DNA of 64,000 nt. It comes from Lachnospiraceae bacterium. Its GTDB lineage: Bacteria; Bacillota; Clostridia; Lachnospirales; Lachnospiraceae. Below the pieces are notes generated by a model. That model had not been told where the DNA came from, ran no database searches, and was given only the letters and a program-made list of their open reading frames with translations. The position numbers and the translations under genes are program-made. Below, piece after piece: positions 43,459-52,647 of this stretch; positions within the stretch are counted from its first letter, which is position 1, and each line of letters starts with the position of its first letter. Location: contig JAFVBO010000090.1 in assembly GCA_017479935.1 (NCBI GenBank), forward strand, positions 1 through 64,000, given 5' to 3'.

Positions 43459-45750
43459 ATGGTTCGTTTATGGAACACAGGAGCCTATTTACAGAACAGC
43501 AGCGTTTTGACACCCGATAACGGGGACGGACGCGCGAAATTATCCGCGCAGGGGTTTGCGGCGGATGAGGCCGCCAGGGAGGAAGCGCGCAAGGGGACGA
43601 TGGCCTATCAGATTCTGATGGCGCACAACCAGTCCGGAAACGAGGAAAACCTGCAGATCCGCTTTGACAAGTTGACCTCCCACGACATCACCTTCGTTGG
43701 AATCATCCAGACAGCCAGAGCCAGCGGCCTGACGGAATTTCCGGTGCCCTATGTGCTCACGAACTGCCACAACAGCCTTTGCGCGGTAGGCGGTACGATC
43801 AACGAGGATGACCACATGTTTGGCCTGTCCTGCGCCCGCAAGTACGGCGGTATCTACGTGCCCCCGCACATGGCGGTTATTCACCAGTTCGCCCGTGAAA
43901 TGCTCGCCGGCTGCGGGGAGATGATCTTAGGATCGGACAGCCATACCCGCTACGGTGCTCTGGGCACCATGGCCATCGGCGAGGGCGGCCCGGAACTGGT
44001 CAAGCAGCTTTTAAAGCGCACCTACGACATCCGGCGCCCTCAGGTGGTTGCCGTCTATCTGACCGGAGCGCCGCAAAAAGGCGTGGGTCCGCAGGATATC
44101 GCGCTGGCCATCATCGGCGCGGTGTTCAAGAGCGGCTACGTCAACAATAAGGTGCTGGAGTTTGTAGGCCCCGGTGTAGCCAATTTAAGTGTGGATATGC
44201 GGATTGGCGTGGATGTCATGACTACGGAGACCACGTGTCTTTCCTCCATCTGGACGACGGACGGTGCGGTGAAGGATTTCTACGCCATTCATGGGCGCCC
44301 GGAGAGTTACAAAGAGCTGGCTCCTGCGTCATGCGCGTACTACGATGGTGTGGTGGAAGTGGCCTTAGATCAGGTGAAGCCTATGATTGCAATGCCGTTC
44401 CATCCCAGCAACACCTATACAATTGAGGAAGTAAACGCTAACGCGGCAGATATCCTGCGTGAGGTGGAAAAGGCGGCGGAAAAGACGCTGGGCGGCCAGG
44501 TGAAGTTCTGCCTGACGGATAAGTTAAAAAACGGACGCCTCTTTGTGGATCAGGGCGTCATCGCCGGCTGCGCGGGCGGCGGATATGAGAACCTGTGCGA
44601 TGCGGCGGACATCCTGCGTGGCCGCGATATCGGCGACGGAGCCTTCTCGTTAAGCGTCTATCCGGCCAGCCAGCCGGTCATGATGCAGCTGGTGAAAAAC
44701 GGCGTCATGGCAGACTTCATTGCGGCGGGCGCTACGGTGCGCACGGCCTTTTGCGGACCGTGCTTCGGCGCGGGCGATGTGCCCTGCAACAACGGCTTTT
44801 CCATCCGCCACTCTACCCGTAACTTCCCGAACCGCGAAGGCAGCAAGCCGGGCAACGGCCAGATCGCGTCCGTGGCGCTCATGGATGCCCGCTCCATCGC
44901 GGCTACGGCGGCCAATCACGGTATGCTCACGGCAGCAACGGATGTGGATGTCACATTCACGAAGCCGGCGTATTTCTTCGACAAGACCATCTACGAAAAG
45001 CGTGTCTACAACGGAGCCGGACATCCGATTCCGGAGGAAGAACTGCGTCTCGGCCCGAATATCAAAGACTGGCCGGCCATGGTATCGCTGACGGAAAACC
45101 TGCTCTTAAAGGTGGTTTCGGAGATCCACGACCCCGTTACCACGACCGATGAGCTGATCCCCTCCGGCGAGACAAGTTCCTACCGCTCCAATCCGCTTGG
45201 CCTGGCGGAGTTCACCCTTTCCCGCCGCGACCCGGCTTATGTGGGCGAAGCGAAGGCCGTACAGGCCATGGAAAAGGTGCGCGAATCGGGTGAGCATCTG
45301 TGCCATGTCTATCCGGATATGAAGCCGGTCATGGGTCAGGTAAAGGAACTCTTCCCGGACGTCTGCATGAAGAACACCGGCATCGGCAGCACCATCTTTG
45401 CCGTCAAGCCGGGTGATGGCTCTGCCCGTGAGCAGGCCGCCTCCTGCCAGAAGGTTCTTGGCGGCTGGGCCAACATCGCGAATGAGTACGCCACCAAGCG
45501 CTACCGCTCCAACCTGATCAACTGGGGCATGCTGCCGCTTCGGATCAAAGAAGGGGAGCTTCCCTTCTCCAAAGGCGACTTCCTGTTCCTGCCGGACATC
45601 CGAAAAGCCGTGGAAGAAGGAAGAAGTGAGCTGCGGGCATTCGTGGTGAGCCGCGACATGAAGGAAATTACGCTTCTTTTGGATTCGTTGACGGAGGATG
45701 AGAAGAAGATTATTCTGGCGGGATGTTTGATTAATTTCTATAAGGGTTAA
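43459..45750 (+). CDS. Aconitase-family hydratase (YbhJ-like)
   Basis: 763-aa Fe-S hydro-lyase family protein. Aconitase-like features: [20 protein letters not shown], the paired Fe-S ligands [10 protein letters not shown], the [15 protein letters not shown] segment (STRNFxGR-like), and a swivel-type C-terminal domain ([18 protein letters not shown]). It most resembles E. coli YbhJ, whose substrate is not known. GGAGGA precedes the ATG. The terminator just before it suggests its own promoter, which I cannot pinpoint. Confidence 0.85.
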   Translation: MVRLWNTGAYLQNSSVLTPDNGDGRAKLSAQGFAADEAAREEARKGTMAYQILMAHNQSGNEENLQIRFDKLTSHDITFVGIIQTARASGLTEFPVPYVLTNCHNSLCAVGGTINEDDHMFGLSCARKYGGIYVPPHMAVIHQFAREMLAGCGEMILGSDSHTRYGALGTMAIGEGGPELVKQLLKRTYDIRRPQVVAVYLTGAPQKGVGPQDIALAIIGAVFKSGYVNNKVLEFVGPGVANLSVDMRIGVDVMTTETTCLSSIWTTDGAVKDFYAIHGRPESYKELAPASCAYYDGVVEVALDQVKPMIAMPFHPSNTYTIEEVNANAADILREVEKAAEKTLGGQVKFCLTDKLKNGRLFVDQGVIAGCAGGGYENLCDAADILRGRDIGDGAFSLSVYPASQPVMMQLVKNGVMADFIAAGATVRTAFCGPCFGAGDVPCNNGFSIRHSTRNFPNREGSKPGNGQIASVALMDARSIAATAANHGMLTAATDVDVTFTKPAYFFDKTIYEKRVYNGAGHPIPEEELRLGPNIKDWPAMVSLTENLLLKVVSEIHDPVTTTDELIPSGETSSYRSNPLGLAEFTLSRRDPAYVGEAKAVQAMEKVRESGEHLCHVYPDMKPVMGQVKELFPDVCMKNTGIGSTIFAVKPGDGSAREQAASCQKVLGGWANIANEYATKRYRSNLINWGMLPLRIKEGELPFSKGDFLFLPDIRKAVEEGRSELRAFVVSRDMKEITLLLDSLTEDEKKIILAGCLINFYKG

Positions 45751-45753
45751 CAC

Positions 45754-45802
45754 AAAATCTGGCGCTAACCAGGAAATACACCTGGGTAGCGCCAGATTTT
45801 TA
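45754..45802. terminator. Bidirectional terminator
   Basis: AATCTGGCGCTA (45756-45767) pairs with TAGCGCCAGATT (45787-45798), with an inner CCAGG/CCTGG stem; T-run on the plus strand and A-run on the left serve both converging genes. Confidence 0.88.
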
Positions 45803-45831
45803 TAACAAGCGTCCTTTTGTGACATGCTCTG

Positions 45832-46998
45832 TTATTTGTCTGCCTTCCCAAATTCCTCTCGGATATGCGCCAGAAGCGCCGGTTCGGTAATCACCCGCAC
45901 GGCGATATTCGTTAGCGCCTCCATGATCCGGCACGCGGCGTCAAAGGCTTTGTCTGTCCCGGCACACTCCTGGAATTCGTGGCTGTGGATTTTGATGGTT
46001 TCATCCCCCGTGATGTCAAACCAGGGGTGGATGGCCGGGCAGCGGTGGCTCACGTTTCCCGTGTCGGTGGAGCCGCCGTCCGCCTCCGTATAAATGGGAC
46101 CTTCCACGCCAAGAAGACGGAGCTGCAGGCGATAGGCCTCCGCCAGCGGTTCGTTCGTCACCAGATCGTCAAAAGAGTTCTCAAAGTGGGACACCTCCAG
46201 GCGGGCGCCGCAGCCAAGGGCTGCCCCTTCCGCACAACGGATCACCTTTTCCGACAATTCCTCTAAATAGTCTTTTTTCGGGGCGCGCACATAAAATTTC
46301 GCGGAGGCGTACTCCGGAACGATGTTCGGGGCCGTGCCGCCGTGGTCAATGTAGCCGTGGATGCGGGCTTCCGGGCGGATGTGCTGGCGCAGAGCGTTGA
46401 TCATGTTGAAGGTGTTTATGACGCCGTCAAGCGCATTGATGCCGTCCCATGGATTTCCAGCGGCGTGAGCCGGTTTCCCGAAGAATTCAAACTGCAGGGC
46501 GTTTAAGGCAATGGTGCTGCCGCCGCAGGCGTTCGCGCAGTAGGGGTGGGCAATCAGGGCGATGGCCATGTCGTCAAAGGCACCGGCGTCCGCCATGGGA
46601 GCCTTCGCCCCGCTGGTCTCTTCCGCCGGGCAGCCGAACACATAGACGTTTCCGCCGATCTCATCCACCAGGGACTTAAGGGCGAGGGCGCTGCCGCAGG
46701 CGACGGTGGCGATCAGGTTGTGGCCGCAGGCGTGGCCAAGGCCCGGCAGGGCATCGTACTCCGCTAAGAAGGCGATGTTCGGGCCGGGCTTTTTGCCCTT
46801 ATAGACGGCCCGGTAGGCGGTTGGCATCCCAAGATAGCTTTCCTCTACCGTAAACCCGTGTTTTTGCAGCAGGGCCACCTGCACCGCGCAGGCGTGAACC
46901 TCTTCGTAGCCAAGCTCCGGGTGGTTGTAGATGGAAAGATCCAGTTCTTTTAACTCCTGGGAGAGTGAAGCGATCTGTTCGTGAATTCTTTTCTGCAT
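45832..46998 (-). CDS. M20-family metallopeptidase/amidohydrolase
   Basis: 388-aa zinc hydrolase of the AbgB/hippuricase-like M20D group. Metal site segments: AEYDALPGLGHACGHN, CPAEETSGAKA, GKPAHAAGNPWDGINAL and STDTGNVSH. The dimerisation domain sits in the middle (HGYIDHGGTAPNIVPEYASAKFYVRAP). Substrate may be an acylated amino acid or p-aminobenzoyl-glutamate-like; not determinable. It starts 13 nt after the DUF815 gene, with AAGGA upstream, so the two probably form one unit. Confidence 0.9.
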   Translation of the reverse strand: MQKRIHEQIASLSQELKELDLSIYNHPELGYEEVHACAVQVALLQKHGFTVEESYLGMPTAYRAVYKGKKPGPNIAFLAEYDALPGLGHACGHNLIATVACGSALALKSLVDEIGGNVYVFGCPAEETSGAKAPMADAGAFDDMAIALIAHPYCANACGGSTIALNALQFEFFGKPAHAAGNPWDGINALDGVINTFNMINALRQHIRPEARIHGYIDHGGTAPNIVPEYASAKFYVRAPKKDYLEELSEKVIRCAEGAALGCGARLEVSHFENSFDDLVTNEPLAEAYRLQLRLLGVEGPIYTEADGGSTDTGNVSHRCPAIHPWFDITGDETIKIHSHEFQECAGTDKAFDAACRIMEALTNIAVRVITEPALLAHIREEFGKADK

Positions 46999-47011
46999 GT
47001 TTAGTCCTTCG

Positions 47012-48205
47012 TTACCCGGTTACCCCGGATTTCACCATTTCGATAAACTGTTTGGCGGTGCGGGGGCTTCGTCCGCCGGAGCGGATGGCATGCGCCTCGG
47101 CTCGCGTAAACAGTTCCTCCTCGGGCATATCGATCTCATATTGCTGCGCCAGGGCTTTTACAATATCCAGATAGAGCTCCTTTTCCGGGCGGGAGAAGGT
47201 GATCGTGAGCCCAAAGCGCGCCGACAGGCTCATCAGCTCCTGCATGGTGTCGAAATAGTGGATGTCATCGCCCTCCCGGTCGCTCATAACCTCTTTTACA
47301 AGGTGGCGGCGGTTGGAGGTGGCGTAGACTACAAGGTTACCGGAATGTCCGCCGACGCTTCCCTCCAGGATGGCCTTCAGCGCCGAGAAATCGTTGTCGT
47401 TGGAGGAAAAGCTCAGGTCGTCGATAAACAGGATGAACTTTAAAGGATTGTCGCTTAAAGAATCCACCAGCTCCGGAATCTGGTACAGCTGGTTTTTCTT
47501 CACCTCAATCAGGCGCAGGCCGCGGTCCTTGTATTCGTTGGCGATGGCCTTAACCGTGGAGCTCTTGCCCGTGCCGGCATCGCCGTACAGCAGCGCGTTG
47601 TTGGCAGGCTTTCCCGAAAGGAGAGCCTCCGTGTTGGCAAGAAGGCGCGCCCGCTCCTTTTCGTACCCCGTGAGTTCTGACAGCTTTTGCGCATCCGGGT
47701 AGCGGACGGGGACAAGCTGCCCGTCGCTTACAGTAAAGACATGATACTTGGCAAAAATGCCGTATCCCTTTTCCTGGATGGTGGACAGCCGTTCCTCATA
47801 CAGAGACGAAAAATCCAGGCGCGTAGTGCGGTAGGAGGGCAAAAAGCCGTTGTAGCCGATTCGTGTGCGCAGCTCCTCGCTGGTTAAGCGGCCAAGCAGC
47901 TCCAGAAAATTCAGCTCGTCCTTCAGACAGGCCAAAAACGCGGGAGGAATATCCCGGCCGGCCGCCCGCATGCGGACGTACAGGTTTTCGTCTTCCAGGA
48001 TAAAAGAAAGAAGATAGTCGGTCAAGCAGTCGGTGCGCTTGTACAGTTCCTGCAGGAAGGCGGCATAATGCCCCACGAGGGCAGGCGTATCCTTCTCCTT
48101 CGCGTTAAAAAGCGCCATGAGTTTTTCGATGGCGGGATCCTGTAAGAGATTTCGAAAGATGACTAGCTTGTTTAAGCCAATCTGGTATTCGTCCATGTAA
48201 TTCAT
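47012..48205 (-). CDS. DUF815 AAA+ ATPase
   Basis: 397 aa. The N-terminal half is helical with no recognised domain; the C-terminal half is an AAA+ module with Walker A YGDAGTGKSSTVKA, Walker B FILFIDDLSF, and ATSNRRHL as sensor 1. This is a widely kept but uncharacterised bacterial ATPase. An alternative ATG three codons later is possible. It lies just upstream of the M20 gene. A terminator separates it from the gene before it. Confidence 0.9.
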   Translation of the reverse strand: MNYMDEYQIGLNKLVIFRNLLQDPAIEKLMALFNAKEKDTPALVGHYAAFLQELYKRTDCLTDYLLSFILEDENLYVRMRAAGRDIPPAFLACLKDELNFLELLGRLTSEELRTRIGYNGFLPSYRTTRLDFSSLYEERLSTIQEKGYGIFAKYHVFTVSDGQLVPVRYPDAQKLSELTGYEKERARLLANTEALLSGKPANNALLYGDAGTGKSSTVKAIANEYKDRGLRLIEVKKNQLYQIPELVDSLSDNPLKFILFIDDLSFSSNDNDFSALKAILEGSVGGHSGNLVVYATSNRRHLVKEVMSDREGDDIHYFDTMQELMSLSARFGLTITFSRPEKELYLDIVKALAQQYEIDMPEEELFTRAEAHAIRSGGRSPRTAKQFIEMVKSGVTG

Positions 48206-48224
48206 AAATAACCCCGTGATGTGT

Positions 48225-48249
48225 GAAAGCCCCGCTACTCGGGGCTTTC
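48225..48249 (-). terminator. Terminator of the carrier-like gene
   Basis: GAAAGCCCCG (48225-48234) pairs with CGGGGCTTTC (48240-48249). It lies between the 3' end of the minus-strand carrier-like gene and the DUF815 start. Confidence 0.7.
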
Positions 48250-48302
48250 AATAGTTGTCGTGTCGTATCTGCTCATCGTTGAAGCAGCTGTGTCGTGTTT
48301 CA

Positions 48303-48518
48303 TTATAGTTCTTCCCGGATCATCTGGCAGAGCCTGTCGATACTGATGTCCTCCATGTCGAACGGGTCGATAATCACGCCAAACTCTTCTTCAATCGCCA
48401 TGGAAAGTTCGTCCAGCGCGATTTCATCCACGTACTCGTCCACCTGGCTGCTTCCGTCTAAGTCGGCCGTATCTGCGTCTCCCAGTTCACGGATCAGGTC
48501 CATGAGTTTTTCTTCCAT
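48303..48518 (-). CDS. Acyl-carrier-protein-like small acidic protein lacking the phosphopantetheine serine
   Basis: 71 aa, very acidic, aligning by eye with acyl carrier proteins: the segment DELSMAIEEEFGVII matches the ACP helix II pattern VELVMALEEEFGI, and DMEDISIDRLCQMI matches the C-terminal helix. The modified D-S-L motif is replaced by D-E-I, so it should not carry 4'-phosphopantetheine. Start at 48518 is set by AAGGAG upstream; a longer frame begins at 48539. It stands alone, with no fatty-acid or polyketide genes near. Confidence 0.65.
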   Translation of the reverse strand: MEEKLMDLIRELGDADTADLDGSSQVDEYVDEIALDELSMAIEEEFGVIIDPFDMEDISIDRLCQMIREEL

Positions 48519-48860
48519 TGCTTCTTCTCCTTTTCGCATACCGCTTCACTTAAAATGAATTCCTTGTTGTGCAAGCGGGATTTCCTGCTTTGTTATTGCC
48601 TACACTATAGAGGGAAGGGGAGCATTTGTCAATGAAATCTAAAAGGATGATAGGAGGTTTACAATTCCTGTAACTGCTCAGTACCTGAGCAGTTACAAAG
48701 CCACAGGCAATGCGCTCCGCGCATTCCAAATTGCCTGTGGCTTGGCATGCCAACTCTTGTTTTACGCCGCTTGCAGCGGGGTGCAAGCGGCTGTGCTGAG
48801 TAGATACCAATTCCTTCACATACAGAGGCGTCTTTGCCTGTTCTGCGGCTGCAGATGCAG
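48519..48860. other. Gene-free stretch with several inverted repeats
   Basis: Contains an intergenic repeat with four palindromes (48670-48808), described separately. The rest shows no coding signal; the promoter of the minus-strand carrier-like gene should lie here, but no box stands out. Confidence 0.5.
48670..48808 (+). repeat. Palindromic intergenic repeat, copy 1
   Basis: Begins with a perfect 12-bp inverted repeat GTAACTGCTCAG/CTGAGCAGTTAC (48670-48696). Then come GCCACAGGCAA/TTGCCTGTGGC (48700-48741), TTGGCATGCCAA, a GCCGCTTGCA/TGCAAGCGGC stem, and a tail GTGCTGAGTAGATACC (48793-48808). A shorter relative with the same head and tail lies at 60851-60922. Confidence 0.75.
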
Positions 48861-49331
48861 TCACATAAGCTTCTCTCTTCCGTCCAGGATAGCCTCTTTT
48901 AAGGTGTCCCCGTCGTAGACCAGTTTCAGGGTAAAGAAGCTATCCCGCGTGTCCAAAAGCCGTAGGAAGATTTTGTCGCCCTCCCACAGATTTTTGGTCA
49001 GCAGCTCTTCCTTGGGAAGCCAGGTAAGGTCGCCCTCGTTGCAGGGGATGAGATCGCCGGTAAAGCTGTCGCAGGTGAACAGATACATGTGCTCCGATTC
49101 CCAGGGGAGGCTGACGAAGGTGATAACGGCCCGCAGACGGTAAGAGGTCATGGTGAGGCCAGTTTCTTCTTTTACTTCCCGAAGGGCGCAGTCCTCCGGG
49201 CTTTCGCCTTCTTCAAATTTGCCGCCGACGCCGATCCATTTGTCATGGTTCACATCGTGCTCTTTTTTGGTGCGGTGCAGCATCAGATAACACCCGTCTT
49301 TTTCCAGGTAGCAAAGGGTCGTGAGCTTCAT
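48861..49331 (-). CDS. Nudix hydrolase (MutT-like, possibly 8-oxo-dGTP diphosphatase)
   Basis: 156 aa. The Nudix box GVGGKFEEGESPEDCALREVKEETGL (read in two parts; residues about 36-61) is complete with its GX5EX7REUXEEXGU pattern. The N-terminus TTLCYLEKDGCYLMLHRTKK and KWIGVGGK resemble oxidised-nucleotide hydrolases. GGAGGAAGAAG precedes the ATG on the minus strand. The exact nucleotide substrate is not determinable. Confidence 0.92.
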   Translation of the reverse strand: MKLTTLCYLEKDGCYLMLHRTKKEHDVNHDKWIGVGGKFEEGESPEDCALREVKEETGLTMTSYRLRAVITFVSLPWESEHMYLFTCDSFTGDLIPCNEGDLTWLPKEELLTKNLWEGDKIFLRLLDTRDSFFTLKLVYDGDTLKEAILDGREKLM

Positions 49332-49639
49332 GAGCTTCTTCCTCCGGGATCATATTGGCGTTCCAATTCCCGGATTACAGGCCCCAGGGCATCCGCAAAT
49401 CGTTACGCTTGCCCTATCCTAACACAGGAAAGCCCCAAACTTCAACTTGATTCTTTTCAAAAATCCTGCTATAGTAAATCCGATAAGCTGCGTTGGGCAA
49501 GCCGGGAACTCTCCTTCCCGGGCGGCTTTCCAAGTGAAAAGCGTTTGTTTGTCGTGGCTGTTTGACCGTGAATAGTCACCGTTTGTCTTCACATCGCAAA
49601 AAAGAATCCCATAAAAGAAAACGAAAAAGAGGATAAAAC
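49332..49639. other. Divergent intergenic region with the DUF4364 promoter
   Basis: Between the divergent Nudix and DUF4364 genes. Holds a promoter (49447-49475), a CCGGGAA/TTCCCGG hairpin soon after it (49508-49526 region), and a variant of the ACCGTGAACAG repeat (49564-49575). No ORF with a ribosome site. Confidence 0.5.
49447..49475 (+). promoter_or_regulatory. Promoter of the DUF4364-rho region
   Basis: TTGATT (49447-49452), a 17-nt spacer and TATAGT (49470-49475). The leader before DUF4364 would be about 160 nt. Confidence 0.6.
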
Positions 49640-50167
49640 ATGCTGTCAGATCCGATCACACTTTACAAGCTGATGATCCTGTACATGCTGAAAAAAGTGA
49701 AGTTCCCCATCACGGGAACACAGCTGTCAGAATTCTTCCTGGGCCATGAGTACACCACCTATTTTACCCTGCAGCAGGCGGTGTCAGAGCTTCTCGAGGC
49801 CCATCTGATCAAGGCGGAGTACGTCAATCACAGCTCCCGCTACGAGATCACGGACGAAGGGGAAGACACCCTCACTTTTTTCGGGAACAAAATGTCCGGA
49901 GCCATTGTCAAGGACATCAACGATTATCTGAAAGAAAACAAGGTCCGCATGCGCAACGAGGTAGGCATTCTGGCCGACTATACGCGCACCGATCAACAGG
50001 ACTACCGGGTACACGGGGAAATCCGCGAAGGGAAATCCGTGTTGTTTGAGATGAGCGTCTCGGTGCCTACCATGGACCAGGCGGAGGCGATGTGCGCCCA
50101 CTTTAAGAGGAGCTGTCAGGATATTTACGCCTACGCCATGAAAGAACTGCTGCGGGAAGACAAATAA
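49640..50167 (+). CDS. DUF4364 winged-helix-like protein
   Basis: 175 aa. The N-terminal half resembles a winged helix (LYKLMILYMLKKVKFPITGTQLSEFFL...TYFTLQQAVSELLEAHLIKAEYVNHSSRYEITDEGEDTL). The C-terminal half is the typical DUF4364 region. Common in Clostridia; function unknown, probably a regulator. AAGAGGA precedes the ATG. Rho follows 65 nt downstream. Confidence 0.88.
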   Translation: MLSDPITLYKLMILYMLKKVKFPITGTQLSEFFLGHEYTTYFTLQQAVSELLEAHLIKAEYVNHSSRYEITDEGEDTLTFFGNKMSGAIVKDINDYLKENKVRMRNEVGILADYTRTDQQDYRVHGEIREGKSVLFEMSVSVPTMDQAEAMCAHFKRSCQDIYAYAMKELLREDK

Positions 50168-50232
50168 CCGCGCGCGGCACATCTCTCGCTGCCGCATTAC
50201 GTAAGAGAATATAGTCGAAAGGATAGAAATAT

Positions 50233-51846
50233 ATGGCAAGTAGCATCAGAGAAAAATTAGAAACCCTCCCCTTAGGGGAAATCCGGGCCATCGCGAAGGA
50301 AAACGGCATCCGAAACATCAATTCCACCAGAAAGTCGCAGTTGATTGAGGAGATCCTGACGCTGTTAGGTGAAAAGACCGAGGAAAAGCCGGCGGAAGAG
50401 ACAAGCGCGGAAGCACCCGCACCCGGCAGCCGTACGGCGGCCCTGACAGACAGAAGTCATACGGAAGCGCTGACGGAGACAAAGAAGACGGATATGCTTC
50501 TGGAGAAGGTACGCAAAGAAAACGCAATGGAAGGCAGCCGAAGCACCAGCCGGGGCGATCAGGCGGCGGAAGGCAGCCGATATGCCGGCCGAGGCGATCA
50601 GGCGGCGGAAAACAGCCGGAGCGCAGCGCGAAACGATGCCGGAACCGGCGAAGACCGCCCCGGAAGCACAGAGCAGCCGGAGCGCCGGATGGAAGGCCTT
50701 CGCCCCGAACTGGCGGGGCTGGATAGCGGCGTCCCCGCCCATGGCATCTTAGAGATCATGCCGGAAGGCTACGGCTTTATCCGCAGCGAAAACTACATGC
50801 CCGGGGATAACGACGTGTATGTCTCCCCGTCGCAGATCCGCCGCTTTAACATGAAGACCGGCGACATCGTCACCGGTATCAAGAGAATTAAAACGGGCAA
50901 CGAAAAGTTCGCGGCGCTCCTGTACGTCAATCAGATGAACGGGGAGCTGGCCTACCTGTCGGAGGGACGCCCGAACTTTGAAGATTTAACACCCATCTTC
51001 CCGGATGAACGGCTGCACTTAGAGGTGCCGGGCGGTCCGGTTTCCATGCGGATTGTGGACCTTTTATCCCCCATCGGAAAAGGCCAGCGAGGCATGATCG
51101 TCTCCCCGCCGAAGGCTGGTAAGACAACACTTCTTAAGCAGGTAGCCAAATCGGTCCAGAAAAACCACCCGAGCGTGCACCTGATTATTCTTCTGATTGA
51201 TGAGCGTCCGGAGGAAGTGACGGACATCAAAGAATCTATCGTGGGCGACAACGTGGAAGTGATCTATTCCACCTTTGATGAATTGCCGGAGCACCACAAG
51301 CGGGCGGCCGAGATGGTTTTGGAGCGCGCGAAGCGCCTGGTGGAGCAGGGAAAGGATGTCATGATCTTCTTAGACTCCATTACCCGCTTAGCCCGCGCCT
51401 ACAACCTGACCGTGGCGCCCAGCGGACGCACGCTTTCCGGCGGCTTGGATCCGGCGGCGCTGCACATGCCCAAGCGGTTCTTTGGCGCGGCCCGCAACAT
51501 GCGCGAGGGCGGAAGCCTGACGATCCTGGCGACGGCCCTGGTGGATACGGGAAGCCGTATGGATGACGTGGTATACGAAGAGTTTAAGGGAACCGGCAAC
51601 ATGGAACTGGTTCTGGACCGGAAGCTGTCTGAGAAGCGCATCTTTCCGGCCGTTGACATCTTAAAATCCGGCACCCGCCGGGACGATCTGCTCCTTACGA
51701 AGGAAGAGCAGGAAGCGTCCTACCGTGTACACCGCATCAGCGGAAACCAGAAGCAGGAGGAGGCAGTGGAACAGGTGCTGGATCTGTTCCTGCATACGCC
51801 CAATAATGCGGCCTTCTGCCAGATGGTTCAGAAAATGCGGCTGTAA
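50233..51846 (+). CDS. rho: Transcription termination factor Rho
   Basis: 537-aa hexameric RNA-dependent ATPase. Rho N domain (1-45; [23 protein letters not shown]), then a disordered Arg/Glu/Ser/Gly insert (about 50-155) with repeated GDQAAE-SR units, the cold-shock-like RNA-binding domain (about 165-235; [15 protein letters not shown]) and the RecA-like ATPase with Walker [13 protein letters not shown], Walker [17 protein letters not shown] and [22 protein letters not shown]. Insert-bearing Rho is common in high-GC bacteria and known in some Firmicutes. GAAAGGA precedes the ATG. Confidence 0.96.
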   Translation: MASSIREKLETLPLGEIRAIAKENGIRNINSTRKSQLIEEILTLLGEKTEEKPAEETSAEAPAPGSRTAALTDRSHTEALTETKKTDMLLEKVRKENAMEGSRSTSRGDQAAEGSRYAGRGDQAAENSRSAARNDAGTGEDRPGSTEQPERRMEGLRPELAGLDSGVPAHGILEIMPEGYGFIRSENYMPGDNDVYVSPSQIRRFNMKTGDIVTGIKRIKTGNEKFAALLYVNQMNGELAYLSEGRPNFEDLTPIFPDERLHLEVPGGPVSMRIVDLLSPIGKGQRGMIVSPPKAGKTTLLKQVAKSVQKNHPSVHLIILLIDERPEEVTDIKESIVGDNVEVIYSTFDELPEHHKRAAEMVLERAKRLVEQGKDVMIFLDSITRLARAYNLTVAPSGRTLSGGLDPAALHMPKRFFGAARNMREGGSLTILATALVDTGSRMDDVVYEEFKGTGNMELVLDRKLSEKRIFPAVDILKSGTRRDDLLLTKEEQEASYRVHRISGNQKQEEAVEQVLDLFLHTPNNAAFCQMVQKMRL

Positions 51847-51940
51847 TGGAACAATAGGGGGAAAATGAACGGCTCTCCGATAGTATAAAGGAGGAGCTTA
51901 AGCATTACACAAAATGCGGAAATAAAGGGAGGAGAATGAC

Positions 51941-52516
51941 ATGGCAGCAAAGAAAACCGTAGGAACACTGATCAAGGAAGCCCGCACGGCGGCCGGCCTT
52001 TCGCAGACGAAGCTGGCGGATATGGTGGACGGCGTATCCTCGTCCGATATCGGCAAGGCGGAACGGGATGAAAAGGAACTGACCAAGGAGGCGTTAAAGC
52101 AGATCGCGAAGGCGACGGGCGTCACGCAGAAATCGCTTTTAGAAGCGCCCTCCGGCGTCAAGAAGACAGAAACCACTTCTTCCGCGAAGAAGACCTCTAC
52201 CAGCGCGAAAAAGACCGGCAGCTCTACCAGCGCGAAAAAGACAGGGGAGCTTACCTTAACCGCCACGGAAAAGAAGCTGGTGGAACTGTACCGCGAGGCG
52301 GACTCGGATACAAAGAAAAAAGCCACGAAAATCTTAAAGGGCGAATCCTTCGGCGTGGAAGACATCGCAAGCGCCATCATGTCGTTGTTAGGAGGCGGGT
52401 CCACCCGAAGCGCAGGGGATCAGGCGACAGTTACTCAGCTTCTGACGCTTCTGGAAAAGGCAGCAGGAGAGGCTGGAAAGGACGACGATATCATCCATCT
52501 GCCGATTACGGAGTAA
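51941..52516 (+). CDS. XRE-type helix-turn-helix protein with Lys/Ser/Thr-rich linker
   Basis: 191 aa. N-terminal HTH (about 7-66; IKEARTAAGLSQTKLADMVDGVSSSDIGKAERDEKELTKEALKQIAKATGV in parts), then about 30 residues of SSAKKTSTSAKKTG repeats like a flexible or nucleic-acid-binding linker, then a helical C-terminal domain (about 100-145) and a Gly-rich end. AGGGAGGAG precedes the ATG. Followed by a strong bidirectional terminator. Target unknown. Confidence 0.8.
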   Translation: MAAKKTVGTLIKEARTAAGLSQTKLADMVDGVSSSDIGKAERDEKELTKEALKQIAKATGVTQKSLLEAPSGVKKTETTSSAKKTSTSAKKTGSSTSAKKTGELTLTATEKKLVELYREADSDTKKKATKILKGESFGVEDIASAIMSLLGGGSTRSAGDQATVTQLLTLLEKAAGEAGKDDDIIHLPITE

Positions 52517-52547
52517 GAGACATTGGCGTTATAGCCGAGATAGAAAC

Positions 52548-52584
52548 AAAGAACGGGCCTGTTCGACGGACAGGCCCGTTCTTT
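52548..52584. terminator. Terminator after the XRE gene
   Basis: A perfect 15-bp stem, AAAGAACGGGCCTGT with ACAGGCCCGTTCTTT (7-nt loop). The outer A/T ends could serve both strands. Confidence 0.9.
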
Positions 52585-52595
52585 GAGGAACAAAA

Positions 52596-52624
52596 TTGAC
52601 ATTTTGCGGTATTACGATTAGAAT
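52596..52624 (+). promoter_or_regulatory. Promoter of the first AAA/PD-(D/E)XK gene
   Basis: TTGACA (52596-52601), a 17-nt spacer and TAGAAT (52619-52624), 23 nt before the start codon. Confidence 0.8.
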
Positions 52625-52647
52625 AACGGGGAAGAGGAGGGCGCGCA

